The notes under the pieces were generated by a model. That model did not search any database, was not told the DNA's origin, and was given only the letters and a program-made list of their open reading frames with translations. From Tolypeutes matacus (Eukaryota; Chordata; Mammalia; Cingulata; Chlamyphoridae), in the NCBI GenBank assembly GCA_026826555.1, contig JAKSZT010053928.1:41998591-42062590 (forward strand): a stretch of 64,000 bases of DNA. The letters are read 5' to 3'. A program made the position numbers and the translations under genes. Below, one piece after another: positions 50,207 to 62,302 of this stretch (positions within the stretch are counted from its first letter, which is position 1; every line of letters starts with the position of its first letter).

Positions 50207-51399
50207 CTACATGCAATCTCCCTTTCCTAGGAGAGGCATTATTTTTTCACAGAGATCCATTTTATGACACCAATCTTCAACCAAGGTGTACATTATACTG
50301 CAATTTTAGAAATCCAGAAGTATCTGTTAAAGTTTGACGAGAGAGCCTGTCCCTAAACTCTGAAATAATATCTGACAACATGCTATCCATTGTCAGGGAA
50401 ACCAGACAGACATAAACCCAGACACTCTCACCTGAGTCAGACAATCAAATTTCATTACTGCTTTTCTTTTACATTTTTATATCCATGTAAAAAGTGGTAT
50501 TTATCCATAGTATCGATCTTTTCCGATATTTTATTCAGCAAGCCAAATGCTCAAGAAGATTTGTGAACTTGCTTTTGTTATCCTTGTTATTTTTTTTCCT
50601 CATTAAATACTACTGACTATTTTTCCCTTCCAAAAATATACAAGACAAGAGCACTTTAAGAATATGAAAATCTTCACTCATCTTGACCCTGGACCCATTT
50701 TTTAAACAGAATCCTGTTTAAAAAGGAGTTCCTCACAGCCAGTGGTCATACTATGCTCTTGTTCTAATAGAGCCATAGAAAGATGAAGCCAAGGAGGATG
50801 TGAAAGAAATTACATATGTGTTTGGGCACAGAGACCACTGCTATAAATGACAGGAATATCTGCTCCTCCAATTTGTTGTGATATCACCCATTTACATTCC
50901 CATAGCACTTTTTAGCTTCCTCAAAGACATCTTCACAGCCTTCACCTTTTCCCCACTCACAACACACCAGCATGACAGAATAGGCAACCAGGGCATAAGA
51001 ATCAGGAAGCTTGCCAAAGCTACTCGCAGTTCCAGATCAAGAAGTCAGGTCTCCTGGTTGCTAATTCAGAGCTCTTTTTTGCCAGAAATATTTTAATTAT
51101 ATTCCCAACGACATGAGCTACCCGAAACTGGATGTGAATGAACTAATTTTGCTTCCTTCTCTAAAAAAAATATAATGAAAAATAACATCCATCTGATTTC
51201 ATGGCCCATAAATAGGTATGGGTTAAAACAATTCATGTAAATATGGGGATCCAACATAGATAAACTAGAGGATTAAAGAAAAGCATACCTGGAAAAAAAA
51301 CTTTAAATTTAGATTCAGGTAATAGCAATATCACCTATGAATGGCTACAACCCCAATATGAACTTCTTAGTTAAATATTAGGGAAAAAAAACAACTGAA

Positions 51400-51727
51400 C
51401 ATTTGACTCAATTTTTGTTTAGGTGAAATTCACATAACATGGAACTACCTACAGAATAATTCAGGGGCCTTTAGTAAATACACAACGCTGTGTAACCACC
51501 ACCTCTATATAGTTCCAAAACATTTTCATCATCCCAAAAGGAAACTCTAAACCCATTAAGCAGTTGCTCCCTATTTTCCCTTTCCTCCAGCCCCTGGTAA
51601 CCACCAACCTGTGTTTTTTCTCTATCAATTCACCTATTCTGGATATTTCATATAAATGGAATCATACAACATGTGACCTTTTGCATCTGGTTTCTTTCCC
51701 ATAGCACAATGCTTTGAAGGTGTACCC
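51400..51727 (-). mobile_element. Old L1M 3' fragment next to exon A
   Basis: The plus strand reads GGTGAAATTCACATAACATG..., ...CCACCACCTCTATATAGTTC..., ...CATATAAATGGAATCATACA..., the antisense of a well-known L1M 3' region. It ends about 45 bp from the exon A donor site. Confidence 0.85.
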
Positions 51728-51770
51728 GTGAACAACTGACTCTTGTGTTGAAGCCTTTATTGCTACTCAC

Positions 51771-51962
51771 CTTCTCCAGCCACTGCCAGTATAGTCCTTG
51801 ACCTGGTCTGCTTCCCATCAGAGTTTTTATACGAACAGGATTGGGAACAGGATGACCACTCCATCCACTCGCCCACCACACAATCCATTCGACAGGGAAT
51901 TTCACAAGCCAACCGTTCAGGAGGAGGAGGTGCTAAGCAGAAACTCCCTGATACATCTTCTC
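51771..51962 (-). CDS. THSD7B: THSD7B internal exon A (TSP1 module start)
   Basis: This 192-bp exon follows a TTTTCAG acceptor and ends at a GTGAGT donor. It contributes two bases, 63 codons and one base. The protein begins EDVSGSFCLAPPPPERL, passes CEIPCRMDC and then opens a TSP1 repeat at VVGEWMEWSSCSQSC. The WMEW tryptophan pair is the usual C-mannosylation pattern of TSP1 domains, and WSSCSQSC carries the conserved cysteines. It continues with SDGKQTRSRTILAVAGE, the basic strand and turn of the module. The last G joins GT of the next exon to rebuild a glycine. A proline run (APPPPE) sits between two modules. I saw no preceding exon between here and 64000, so the upstream intron is longer than 12 kb. 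Identification rests on recalled family sequence; that this is a THSD7-type TSP1 exon is very secure, and the B paralog fairly secure. Confidence 0.94.
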
Positions 51963-52612
51963 CTGAAAATAACCAGATCAAGACAGATGTTGGTTAATGC
52001 ATAATCGAAACCAGGCCAAGAAACATTTAGGTTCATGCTCTTCTATTACTTCAGCTTAATTTAGAAGACTTCACCAGGTGTCTAAACCAATAGAGTGCAA
52101 AAAATGATGGTTTCCCTACCCTTTCATAGTATTTGTGTCAAGGAAAACTGCCAGGGAATCATTTGGCATTTAGAATGGTAGATACCAAAGCAAAACTCCT
52201 ATCTGTCATCCTTCACAGGGACAAAGTTGGCTTCTTCGAGGAACAATTTAGCTATGGATGGCTGGAGACAGACATGATTGAGATGCCATTGACAACCATG
52301 TGTAACAAGCGTACATTTTTATGCAAAATGAAGTCAGAATGTGCTGGCCGAAAATGACACTTTATGTTGAGCATTCTATTATATTGCTAAAGAAGAATTT
52401 TATCATTCCAATTTTCTTTCTGGCACTTTCAACTCCAAATAGGTAACTTTAAGCAAGATTATCACATAGTAATTCTTCTGTTCTCTTTGTACATAGTGGT
52501 TAATAATCTTGAAACCACAATGGAAATGGGCATATGGCTAAAATGATATCATCTGTTGTGCCCAAAGTTGAAAGTCAGTCCTAAGTTTCCCCTAACACAT
52601 TTTCTATTCATC

Positions 52613-52794
52613 CTTTTTTTTTTTTTAGGAGGTACTGGGTATTGGGCAAGTGCTCAACTATTGCGCTACCTCTCCACCCAATGAGAATTGTTTTTTTCAT
52701 TGGCTTGTTTGTTTTTAGGAGTTACTGGGGATCAAACCCGGGACCTTGTACATGGGAAGCAAGTGCTCAACCACTTGAGCTATGTCGGCTCCCC
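52613..52794 (-). repeat. Dimeric tRNA-Ala-derived SINE with one target-site duplication
   Basis: Two minus-strand SINE heads lie in tandem. The left unit (52613-52681) has lost about 30 bp between the B-box and A-box regions; the right unit (about 52690-52794) is complete (GGGGATCAAACCCGGGACCT). A single duplication, TCTATTCATC, flanks the whole pair (52603-52612 and 52795-52804). Confidence 0.85.
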
Positions 52795-53344
52795 TCTATT
52801 CATCATTTGAACGATCCAATGAAATGCTAAACCAAAAAAATAACTATAATTAAACATGGCGCAAATACATTCCAAATATCATGGATTCCCAATTTTGCTT
52901 TTAATCCAGTGCCTTTCTAAAATTACTATTTACAATCCTCTAATAACATATCATAGAACAAGATTTTCCAGAAGATATACAATAACAGAGGATGGCGTTT
53001 TATAATGAACAGATGTTAACAGTATCAGCATTGTTTCTAAGTTATTTTTCTATATTTCAAATGATTACAGTGATTTCAAAACTCTCAAGTTATTTATTAA
53101 CATATTCTTAGAATTCAAATATTTGTCTTTATAGATACTAATTCAGTTCTTACTATTTCTCCCTGTTCACAGCGTCCTCATAAAAACAGAGGACACAAAG
53201 AACAGTGGTACCATTTATAGTTTGAAATAACAATATGAAATGCAGAATGACAAATATAGGAAAGAGGAGGTTTTGTCTTTGTGACTATAGGCCTGTGGAA
53301 TTCTCTTTGTCATGATCTGTCTGACACAAAATCTAACCACTAAG

Positions 53345-53580
53345 GGTGCTGATATTTGTTGAGCTTCTCCTTTGTGCCAAGCACTGTGTTAAGGGCTCTG
53401 TGTATATTGTTCAGTCCTTATAAGTAGCCCAGAGACAGGTGTGATCTGTCTTACTTTGTAAGTGAGGAGTCAGTCTCAGAAAGGAAAGCTTGCTCAGGTC
53501 CACACAGGCTGGAGTCAGGAATCAAATCCAAACTCTCTGATTTTAAACCTCTGCTCTTCCCATGAACCATGCTGTGTCTA
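53345..53580 (-). repeat. MIR, minus strand
   Basis: ...TGTGCCAAGCACTGTGTTAA..., ...GCTTGCTCAGGTCCACACAG..., ...GGAATCAAATCCAAACTCTC.... Confidence 0.7.
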
Positions 53581-54339
53581 AATCTAAGGAGACGGGTATT
53601 CCTTTTCTGAGGAAATAAATAAAACAAGCCGACAGTGAGCAAGACTGCCTGAGGGAAAAGATGGCATACTGCTAATATTTGCATTCATATTTGTAAATGA
53701 GGCCAGGCTCATTGCCTTTGAGGTACAAATAAAACTTTTGAAGCATATTATGAGAAGTAATAGAGATTCTAGCAGATAATCAAGCTAAAAGACCAGTTCC
53801 AATCATTCTCTTTTCAGTCTCAATCTACTTTCAGGCTGCATCCACAGTACATGGGTTCACACATACACACTCAAACACTCCAAAAAAGCTGAAGGGTAGC
53901 ATTTTCCCAAATACAGAAGCAGGCAGGCCAAAAATTGTCCAACTAGGATTTAATCCAAATTTAATTTTTCACATTTGTGAATATTATTAGCATATTTTTA
54001 TACAAAAATACCTTTAAGTAGTGTCTTGCCATGAATATTTTGAAGAATAAGGATATTAATAAGTGGTCTTATTTAAAAGTAGGGGAGAAGCGGGGAAATA
54101 TTGGGTTAAAAATAGTACAATGATCTCATAATTGAAGAACTCCTCAGAGTGTTGAAAATGCCAGTATACATTCCAAATTTCCTAGGAGGAAAATGGAATG
54201 TAGTATGTTTCAGACATATTTGATGAAAGGCCAACCTATCTGAGGACCACCTCTCTCCCAGATATGGGATTTGTCTCAACACACTTTGGGAGGTAGGGGG
54301 AACTAAAAGAAAAAAAAACACCTGCCTTCAAGAGTTACA

Positions 54340-54610
54340 AAATTATCAACTACTGTTTGTTGAGCACATACTATATTCAAGGCTTATGATGGGATAAAAA
54401 TGCTATTATTTATTCCCTATACTATTATTTATTTAGGGGTTCAGAGAAGAGATGGTCTATGGGGGCATGACATGACAGAAGAAGGCTTTCAAAAAGGGCA
54501 GTGAGGAAGGCTGAGAATCAGTGGTAATGGGGAAGAGTATTTCAGGCAACGGAAGTAAAAACAAACGTAAGTGGTAGAAAGTACAAGGTCTTTGGAAGAC
54601 AGCACTAAAG
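54340..54610 (-). repeat. L2 fossil, minus strand
   Basis: ...TTGTTGAGCACATACTATAT... at the left edge and ...GGGAAGAGTATTTCAGGCAA... further in. Confidence 0.6.
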
Positions 54611-55059
54611 GTGCATAAGAAAGCCCATGTTGGAAGACTTATTTGAGATCAAATTCTGAATGACTAAGATTGATATATTAATTAAGTTATATTTCTTCCT
54701 TAAATTCCAAGTCTCTGGGGTTTCCCATGATCCAAATTTAACATCCTCCCCAGTCATCACACATTCAACATCCTCAGTATTCACTGCAGGTGTTCAAGTA
54801 TTTCTTAAAACCTAAACTTCCTTATAAACCATTATACTCATTTCCTCAGTGCAATTAAATGTTAATACTACTATAAACATTTTGATAGCATGTCTTTACG
54901 GGCTAATTCAGAAATTTGAGCAACCAGATTAGACTTTCTTCAGGGAAGCTGGTCTAATAGTCATAAGCAGACACTGCCATCCATGCATGAGCTATTATTT
55001 ATAAGAAATCTTGCAAAAGACAAGCAGCACAATGGATCTTGGACAGAAGTGTCTTCAGG

Positions 55060-55250
55060 TGAATACTGCCACCATCACCCATCCTCTTGATAGTACTTAA
55101 CTTCTTTGAACAGCCATTGTCTCATCTGTAATAATGGAATACTAATATTTACCCTTAAAAGCTACCGTAAGGATTAGAAATAATTTATAGCAAGGTGCCT
55201 AACATGTGTAACAATATGGCTAACACATGGCACACTCCCTATACATAGCA
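55060..55250 (+). repeat. MIR, plus strand
   Basis: ...AGTACTTAACTTCTTTGAAC..., ...CTCATCTGTAATAATGGAAT..., ...AAGGATTAGAAATAATTTAT.... Confidence 0.6.
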
Positions 55251-57244
55251 AATTTTTGAAATGTTGTTTGCAAAGATGTATACCACAAAAATCAAAGGCC
55301 TCCTTCATCTGAAAAAAATCTAGATGTTTATGTCATAGCCACAGAAAGTACTGCTTTACCATTCATATATGTGTACAAATAATTAACAACAGCTCCTAGG
55401 TGGGTTCTCACAAAATGTAAATTTATTTATAATTATCCAGATCATTTTATTGATATGGTTGGCTAATCTAAACAATTTAAGATCCAAAAGAAATCACTTG
55501 GGCCTGAATAAGTGCATCTGCCCATCTGCATTGGTATAATCATCTTCCCAATGCACAAAGAGAAGCCATCTCAAAAGAGGAGCATTTATGCTTTCCTGTT
55601 TTCATTCTCTTGGAAGAATGAATGAGACCAACTGAAATCTCAGGCAAGCATGGAAAATAAAGCAGCATATGGGACAGAAACTTAGCTATTAAAAGCGATT
55701 TTCACAGGTTCTGATAATCTAATGTCATAATAAAATAGAATATATTTAAGAAAGAAATTGAATTCATCTTTCAAGAGGACTATATAAAATTACTCCAAGC
55801 TATCACCAACCTCCCTTGGATCAATAATGACAAACTGCAAGTTCTCTGCTTATACTGGTGATTCTGGGAATACGGGGTATGGGCCTCCTTCAGGCTCATC
55901 ACTCAGTTCTGTTTGCCAGTGATTCTGCAGACCTTGGCACAGATAAGATGGCCAGATGAACATGTCCTGGCCTTACTTCCCATGATGGCCTGCCTATTCC
56001 CAGTTCAAAGTACAAGTGCTAGGATGAGAAAAAGATTCTTGCATAAAAAAATACACTCACTTCTTTGAGAATGTCTCTTTTTCCAGTTCAAATGTATATA
56101 CTATTTAAAGATAAAATATAAATAGCTCACGGCAGACCCTCTATATGGTCACTGAGATTTCAATTGATCTTATTGACCCTTCCAAGAAAATGAAACCAGG
56201 AAAGCAAAAATACTCCTCTTTTGAGATGGGTTCTTTCTATGCAATGGGAAGATAACTATAACAATGTAGATGGGCAGATGTGCTTATTCAGGCTCAAGTG
56301 CTTTCTTTTTGGATATTGTTAAATGTATATGGTTGATATAGCTATCAGAGTTTGGTGTTTTTATATTAACTAATGTTTAAACCATACAAATGCTACATCC
56401 TACATCATGCTCTGTTGAGAGACTTCTAAGGAACTTGAATTCAATATTATGAACTACCACCCCTCTTTTATAATGATCAACAAACAACATAATCTGTAAT
56501 TCTTAGTCTTCTGAACTAGACTGCAAGTGTCCAGAGAGAGAAAAGGAAAGATGAATATATGGGTAAAAGAAAAAGAAGGAAAGTGAAACTCAGACATCCA
56601 CAAATCTATAGTACTATTGAAAAGTATGTTAGCATCTTGCCATTATACAACTTCCAACTGTCATAGTTTTCTGAAAATAATGCACACTGGGTACTTTATT
56701 GATAGTCCCTCTTATATATTATTACACTATTTATGGAAATAATGAAACAGTTATCAAAAACATGTCATAAAATTTTATGTCTCATTTAAATCTCAGAAAA
56801 GAATGCCAATAAACTTTGATGAAATGTTTGCCGACAGCTGAATAAGATATCAACTGGCAGTACATAGCAAATTTAGTGGAATTTATATATACTTAATTCT
56901 ATTTTCTTAATCTAAATCTAAATGTTACCACCTCAAGTGCAAGTAGCCTCTGGACTACTGGACTGAGATCCTAATCAGCTAAGGCAATGTTTATATTTCA
57001 AACCAATAAAATGTGGAACAGAAGCTAAGGGCTAAACTGAAGCTATTGGCAACATATTCAAAGTGCCAGCAATGAAATTCATGTTTCTCCTTGCTAATTT
57101 CACAATTTAAAGTTTATGTGTCCATCTAATGGCATATATAGGAAGAAAAAGAAACTAACCTGATGTTAAGTATTATAATATTAATGATAACAAAAACAAC
57201 ATCAATGACTGCAATAAAGCAACAATAGCACCTGATATTAGGGA

Positions 57245-57430
57245 AAGCATAGACTAGACTAGACTTTGTGCTAACCTACTTACATAGAGCTATTTATTTG
57301 ATATTCATATTAACATTTTGAGTTCAGCACTATTGTTACATTTGATAAACTGGGAGGTTATAAAAACTTGCTCAAAGACACATAGCTAGTAAGTGCATGA
57401 GCTGGGCCTAGAACGAAGATCTGTAAGATA
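57245..57430 (-). repeat. MIR, minus strand
   Basis: ...AAAACTTGCTCAAAGACACA and TAGCTAGTAAGTGCATGAGC: antisense MIR core. Confidence 0.65.
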
Positions 57431-58149
57431 TTACAAGGTATATTCTTGTCCTTATATTGTATTGGTTCCAGGTTCATACCTCACATATGCCTTTTTCATC
57501 ACATTGCTTTTTAGGTAATGCTAAACCAGAACTAAGAGATTCAACATAGTTCATCATCACTACCAGAAAATCTAGCCTTGGAGGGTGTACACTTCAAAGA
57601 GTGGGCTCCTTGATTAGCCAGGAATCACATCATGGGATAGGGTAGAATAGGACAATCCTTTTCAAAAATAGGCAAGGTAAGCAGATGAAAAAGAGATCAT
57701 AAGGGGGAGACAGAAGGATGAGATGAAATGTCAGACCAAATAGGGAAAGAATAAAGTAGGGACATTGAGCAAAAATGGTTCAGACGATGTATGATTAGAG
57801 AAATGACACAAACACAAGCAAAAAGTATAATAATGATGTGAGGATGCTCACAAAGTAAAAAACAATGGAACCCTAACAGGTGATAAGAGAAAAGGAAGAG
57901 AACATAAGAACAAAGGCTAAAATACCTTGAGGAAAAACCCTAGAGAAACTCTCCAATAAAAATATTTTAGGAAAGAAATAATAAGAGCTGAAGAGAAAAA
58001 ACAATACTTCCCAGATGAACACATTTGCAAGGCCAGGAGTTCCCTGAAATTGCATCCACACAGCAGGTGAGCTGTTTGTTTCAGAAGCAAACTTCTCTTT
58101 GCTGTAGTCTGATAAACTCTACCAATTTGCTCAGCATATGATAATAATC

Positions 58150-58450
58150 GCAGCTGACAATTTGGTCACTTGTGATATGCCTGGTACAGTACTATAATAT
58201 TCTATACACATTAATTCATTTAATCCTCAAAGCACTAATAACAGTAAAGATGCACATAGCACATCCAGTTACTGCTCTAAATGAATTATATATTTATCGA
58301 CTCATTTAAATTTCATTATCATTATGCACATTTATAGATGAGAACACTGAGACTTGGATAAGTTATAAGGTCAAACATAAATAGCATAGTGGAGCTGGGA
58401 TTTGGACACATTCAGTATGGCTACAGAGTCCATTTTTCCATCACCATGCT
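58150..58450 (-). repeat. MIR, minus strand
   Basis: ...TTAATTCATTTAATCCTCAA... and ...TATAGATGAGAACACTGAGA..., with an apparent internal duplication of the left half. Confidence 0.6.
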
Positions 58451-59039
58451 TTACTGACCACCATGTTTTCTGGTTACTGTGAGGATGATTATGCCCCTGG
58501 CCACATGTGGCTCAGTCCAGTGGCAAGTCAGTCAAGGGTAAGTGGTATAACACCTTTAGCTCATGAATACTCTGCTAAACATTTCTCAGGGTGAGGGAAA
58601 ATGTGAAAGAGCAGATATAGACTTATGACTGAGCACATAGCAGGACTGCTCAAAAAGAAAGAATTATGAAAAAATCTAACACCGTGTCTTAGTACATGAA
58701 CGTCCCATTCCCTTGGGCCAGTCACACTTTCAAGGATGAGTAACCACTATTTTATGTGCATGTGTTTAAAAGGTTTGAAAACTACCCACTATGACTCAGA
58801 TATAGAAAACAATTTCTCTATTTTCTATAAAAATAACTTCAACTTGATCATAAGTCCCAATTTCTACTTGGTGTCAAGGGTGGCCAGGGATGGGGGAGAA
58901 TGTGAAAAATATTGTTTTCACTTAGACATGTTCAAGTCCTGTGGGTGTGAACACATTTGTAAACAGGACCTTTGAAAATATTATTATTTAAGCTATAGAT
59001 TCATATATGAATAGGCTCTTCAAAGATCCTTTTAAGATA

Positions 59040-59395
59040 ATGCAAAATTGAGTCAGAATGTACCTTAATCCACATAACTGGAGTCCTTACAAGGCAGAGA
59101 AAATTCAGACACAGTACATCAGCAGAATTCAGAAGTCAGAGAAAGCCATAGCGGGAGACCAAGGAGACAGATCACCGTATGACGGAGGCAGAGACGCAAG
59201 TCAAACAACTCCAAGGATGGAGGCAAGTTAGCACGGCACCAGAAAGCGAAGACTCCGGGAGAAAGCATGGCCTGCTGAAAACTTACTTTTGGTCTCTAGC
59301 CTCTATAATCGTTGTTAAAACTAACCCAATTGCTAAAACTAACCCAATTTGTGGTATTTGTCATAGCAGCCCTGCCAATCTAAGACACCACTTAA
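59040..59395 (+). mobile_element. MaLR-type LTR (MLT1-like), plus strand
   Basis: ACTGGAGTCCTTACAAGGCA..., ...AGCATGGCCTGCTGAAAACT..., and the 3' end ...TTTGTGGTATTTGTCATAGC and AGCCCTGCCAATCTAAGACA match the sense MLT1 end. The open frame at 59179-59400 is inside it. Confidence 0.75.
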
Positions 59396-60569
59396 AGTAA
59401 CTTGGCACCTCAAGTTACTTGAGCTCTTTTCAGAGCTAACCCAGTCTCAGTTTTTTAACATTTCTCCCCTTTCTCCTTTCTTCCTTTCTTTTTGGGTGGC
59501 AGCCAAGTGTAGGAGAAACACCTGTAAAAAAATATTACATACTCTTAGAATTCTACTTGTTCTCTACTGAGCTGTTTCAAGGGACTTGGACTTTGCGTGT
59601 TGTTATCTAGTTTTTGAAGGTACCCCTGCATCCACTGTTAATTTCTAGGGTGCCTGCCATGGCTTCTGGTTTTCTAGCCCACATACTTTACACCCTCCTA
59701 ATCCTGACTCCAACCAAGTTCCAGATGACTGGGGCAATCAACATGTCCACATCCCGCACATAATAAAAAGGCCCTGGAGACCAGGATGGGGGAGGAGAGC
59801 AGCTAGCTCAGACCCACACTATACCTAAGCACAGAACATCGTTTCCTCACTACCACACCTCGCCCCTTTATATTGGGGTGTGGGGACCCTGTGAGCAGAG
59901 TCCCTTCCCAAAGTTTTAAAGAGCAGTAAGGCTCTAGCCTCTCTGCTCTTGCTTTCCAACCCATCTATCTGAAATTTCTATGGCTTTAATTCCCAGAAGA
60001 GCATTTCACATGCAGGTGAGAGGGGTGCCAGAACCATCACCTATTTCCTCTCTTCTCCACTTCCTCTCCAGGTTTCTCCCTTCTCACCCAGGAAACTGAC
60101 CCATGTAGGACCCTGGCTCGTGTTAAAGTGACATTTTGCATTCTTCAACCTTCCTCTTTGATGGTTGACGGGAACTATTTAGAATTTCTGGACTTTTTAC
60201 CCATATGCCTGGCTCTTGCTTTTGAAAGCCTGGTTTTCAGGATTGTTGTCTCTAAAATGAGCTTCAAGACTCTTTTTCTGTCTCTTTGTATTCGAGGTAG
60301 AAACATCTTAATTCTTTCGGTCACAGTGGATGTCTCAGAATCAACACAGAGGAAGAGAAGAGGAACACACTGATATAACTCAAAATAGGATATGAAACAT
60401 AGTTTTCTCATGAGAGTTTTATAGAGAGACTATATAATTTTAAAAAGATGAATCCAGAATAAATAGCAAAGGAATAAATAAGTGATTTTTGCAATGCAGG
60501 AAGTGCATCTTCAAAGGAGAGAATGTTGGAGCAAATAAACCGGGCAGTATAATGAACGTTTGATGAGGA

Positions 60570-60690
60570 GCTGTGACAGATTTGAGTTTTACCTTTTATA
60601 CCTACCAAAGATGTGACTTTGGAAAATTGTTGAGTTTCTCTGGGCCTCAGTTGCTGCATATAAATGAGGATGGGGTTTGGGCACAAAACT
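60570..60690 (+). repeat. MIR, plus strand
   Basis: ...GTGACTTTGGAAAATTGTTG and AGTTTCTCTGGGCCTCAGTT: sense MIR core. Confidence 0.65.
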
Positions 60691-60916
60691 ATTCTCCCTG
60701 ATTATATTGCTGGATATGGCAATGGAGCAAAGAGGCTAATGTTAAAAATACTTTGGAAATCGCAAGCCACCATTTATATATAATGTACCTTTTTATCCCT
60801 GGTGAATATGTGGATGAAGGATATTCCAAAGAGAAAAACAATTTGGGCCAATTTTATCTTAGCTAGAAAAATTTAAGAGAAAGTGAAATTATTTTTAAGT
60901 CAGAAATAATAGTCTG

Positions 60917-60945
60917 TGTTGTCTGTCTGTCTGTCTGCCTACTTA
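60917..60945 (+). repeat. (GTCT)n simple repeat
   Basis: GTTGTCTGTCTGTCTGTCTG. Confidence 0.9.
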
Positions 60946-61479
60946 CCATATATTTATCTACTCATAAAAGGTTTTGGACCAGCTGAAATATGAAGTATAC
61001 CTTTAGAAAGTACCTCAAGTTCTCTAGGAGTTTCTTAAATATTTGAAAATCTATACTTTTAAGTTAGATTGAATAGGTCAATAAAGTAAGTTTATAACAT
61101 CAGTGAAAGATGATCATTTCTCTACATAATTAACCTTCAAAAACATAATTTTAATGTCTTACAAGGGAAATGTATCACAATTTAGTTAATTACCTCACTA
61201 TAATTTTACAATTAGGATGTTTTCAAATTTTCTGTGACAGTTAACACTGAAAAGAACATTTTTTGACCATATCATTGATTACTTTCTTAAGGATAATTCT
61301 CTAGAAACATAACAAAGTCAGGGGATATGAAATTCATGGAGGTTCTTGGAAGAAATAAGTTGCCAATTTGATTTCTTTTTCATTATTTATGATCACTCAT
61401 ATCTTTTTAATTTACATAACAACCAAGCTTAGTATTTGTGTTTTGATAAACACATAGTCATATTCCCCATCCAAATCAT

Positions 61480-61910
61480 GATACAGAGTAGTTCCATCAC
61501 CCCCAAAATTTCCCTCATGTTTCCTCTTCATAGTCAACTCCTTTCCCCAGTCCTAATCCCTGGCAACAACTGAACTGTGTTCTGTCCCTACAGTTTTCTT
61601 GTTGTTGCTGTTGTTGTTTCCCCAAGATGTTATATAAATGGAATAATACAGAGTGAACCTTTTGGATCTTGCTTCTTTCACTTATTAAAATGCATTTAAG
61701 GTTCATTCATCTTGCTGTGCGTATGAATAGATCATTCCTTTTTATTGCTGAGTAGCATTCCATTGTATGGAGGTAGCATATGTTATTTACCCATTCACCT
61801 GCTGAAGAACAGCTGGGTTGTTTCCAGGTTTTTGTGGCTGTGAATTAAGCTGGTATGCAGGGTTGTGTGTGAATATAATTTTTCATTTTTCTTGGATAAA
61901 TAATAATCCT
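61480..61910 (-). mobile_element. Old L1M 3' fragment
   Basis: Degraded antisense L1M text: ...TATAAATGGAATAATACAGA..., ...GCATTCCATTGTATGGAGG... and ...GCTGGGTTGTTTCCAGG.... No intact frame. Confidence 0.75.
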
Positions 61911-62092
61911 TCTAAGGTAAGTGTTTCTTCCTATCCTCATGCAAGGTTTAGAAGTGAGTCAGTCTTGCAAGAAAACAGAGACTACTAAGTGGCCAACTTT
62001 AGTAGGTCACCATTTAAAAACTGATTGTACTGCCAAAGGCCTTCTTCCCGCAGGTTCCTCTCCCTGTAGGGACTTGACTAGCTCAGTTTTTA

Positions 62093-62302
62093 TTTTTTAT
62101 TTTTTATTTTATTTTTTTATTTTTATTTTTTTAAAGATTTTATTTATTTATTCATATATCTCCCCTCTGCTGCTTGTGCTCGCTGGGTCAGCCAACCACG
62201 CCGTGCAGGCGGGCCCGCCCCCACCAGGAGGCCCCGGGAACCGAACCCGGGACCTCCCATATGGTAAACGGGAGCCCTACTGATTGAGCCACAGCCGCTT
62301 CC
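62093..62302 (-). repeat. Longer tRNA-derived SINE (DAS-III-like)
   Basis: The plus strand has a T/AT-rich tail, TTAAAGATTTTATTTATTTA, a GC-rich middle, then GGGAACCGAACCCGGGACCT and an A-box remnant. The 11-bp duplication CTCAGTTTTTA is at 62082-62092 and 62303-62313. This longer form is typical of younger xenarthran SINEs. Confidence 0.85.

Larger units (their letters stand above)
49760..51770 (-). other. THSD7B intron between exons A and B (2.0 kb)
   Basis: This short intron contains a CA-rich tract near 50.15-50.20 kb, an AT palindrome (49988-50016) and an old L1M fragment (51400-51727) that stops about 45 bp from the exon A donor. Confidence 0.8.
6849..51962 (-). other. THSD7B: THSD7B gene, partial (five internal exons and four introns)
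   Basis: The span runs from the first to the last exon visible on the minus strand. Joined, the exons encode a cysteine-rich stretch with repeated tryptophan-containing thrombospondin type-1 (TSP1) modules. The wording fits THSD7B better than its paralog THSD7A: the joined protein reads AGEGGKPCPPSQALQE and LNATIGWNGEARCGVGIQ, where THSD7A as I recall it has AGEEGGIRCPNSSALQE and a different linker. Phases agree at every junction (1/2, 2/1, 1/2 and 2/1 bases of the split codon). Introns are about 2.0, 11.2, 28.0 and 3.2 kb. THSD7-family proteins are single-pass membrane proteins with a long extracellular TSP1 array; THSD7A is a known podocyte antigen, while the role of THSD7B is poorly defined. 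The segment should come from the middle of the protein (inference from recalled family order). Start codon, signal peptide, transmembrane helix and promoter are not in the window. Confidence 0.92.

Noticed and set aside
53451..53684. Candidate upstream THSD7B exon on the minus strand
   Set aside because: No WxxC or CGxGxQxR pattern; overlaps a MIR fossil.
62220..62302. tRNA gene near 62.25 kb
   Set aside because: B-box-like sequence is present, but the acceptor stem is broken and the element has the SINE tail and an 11-bp duplication.
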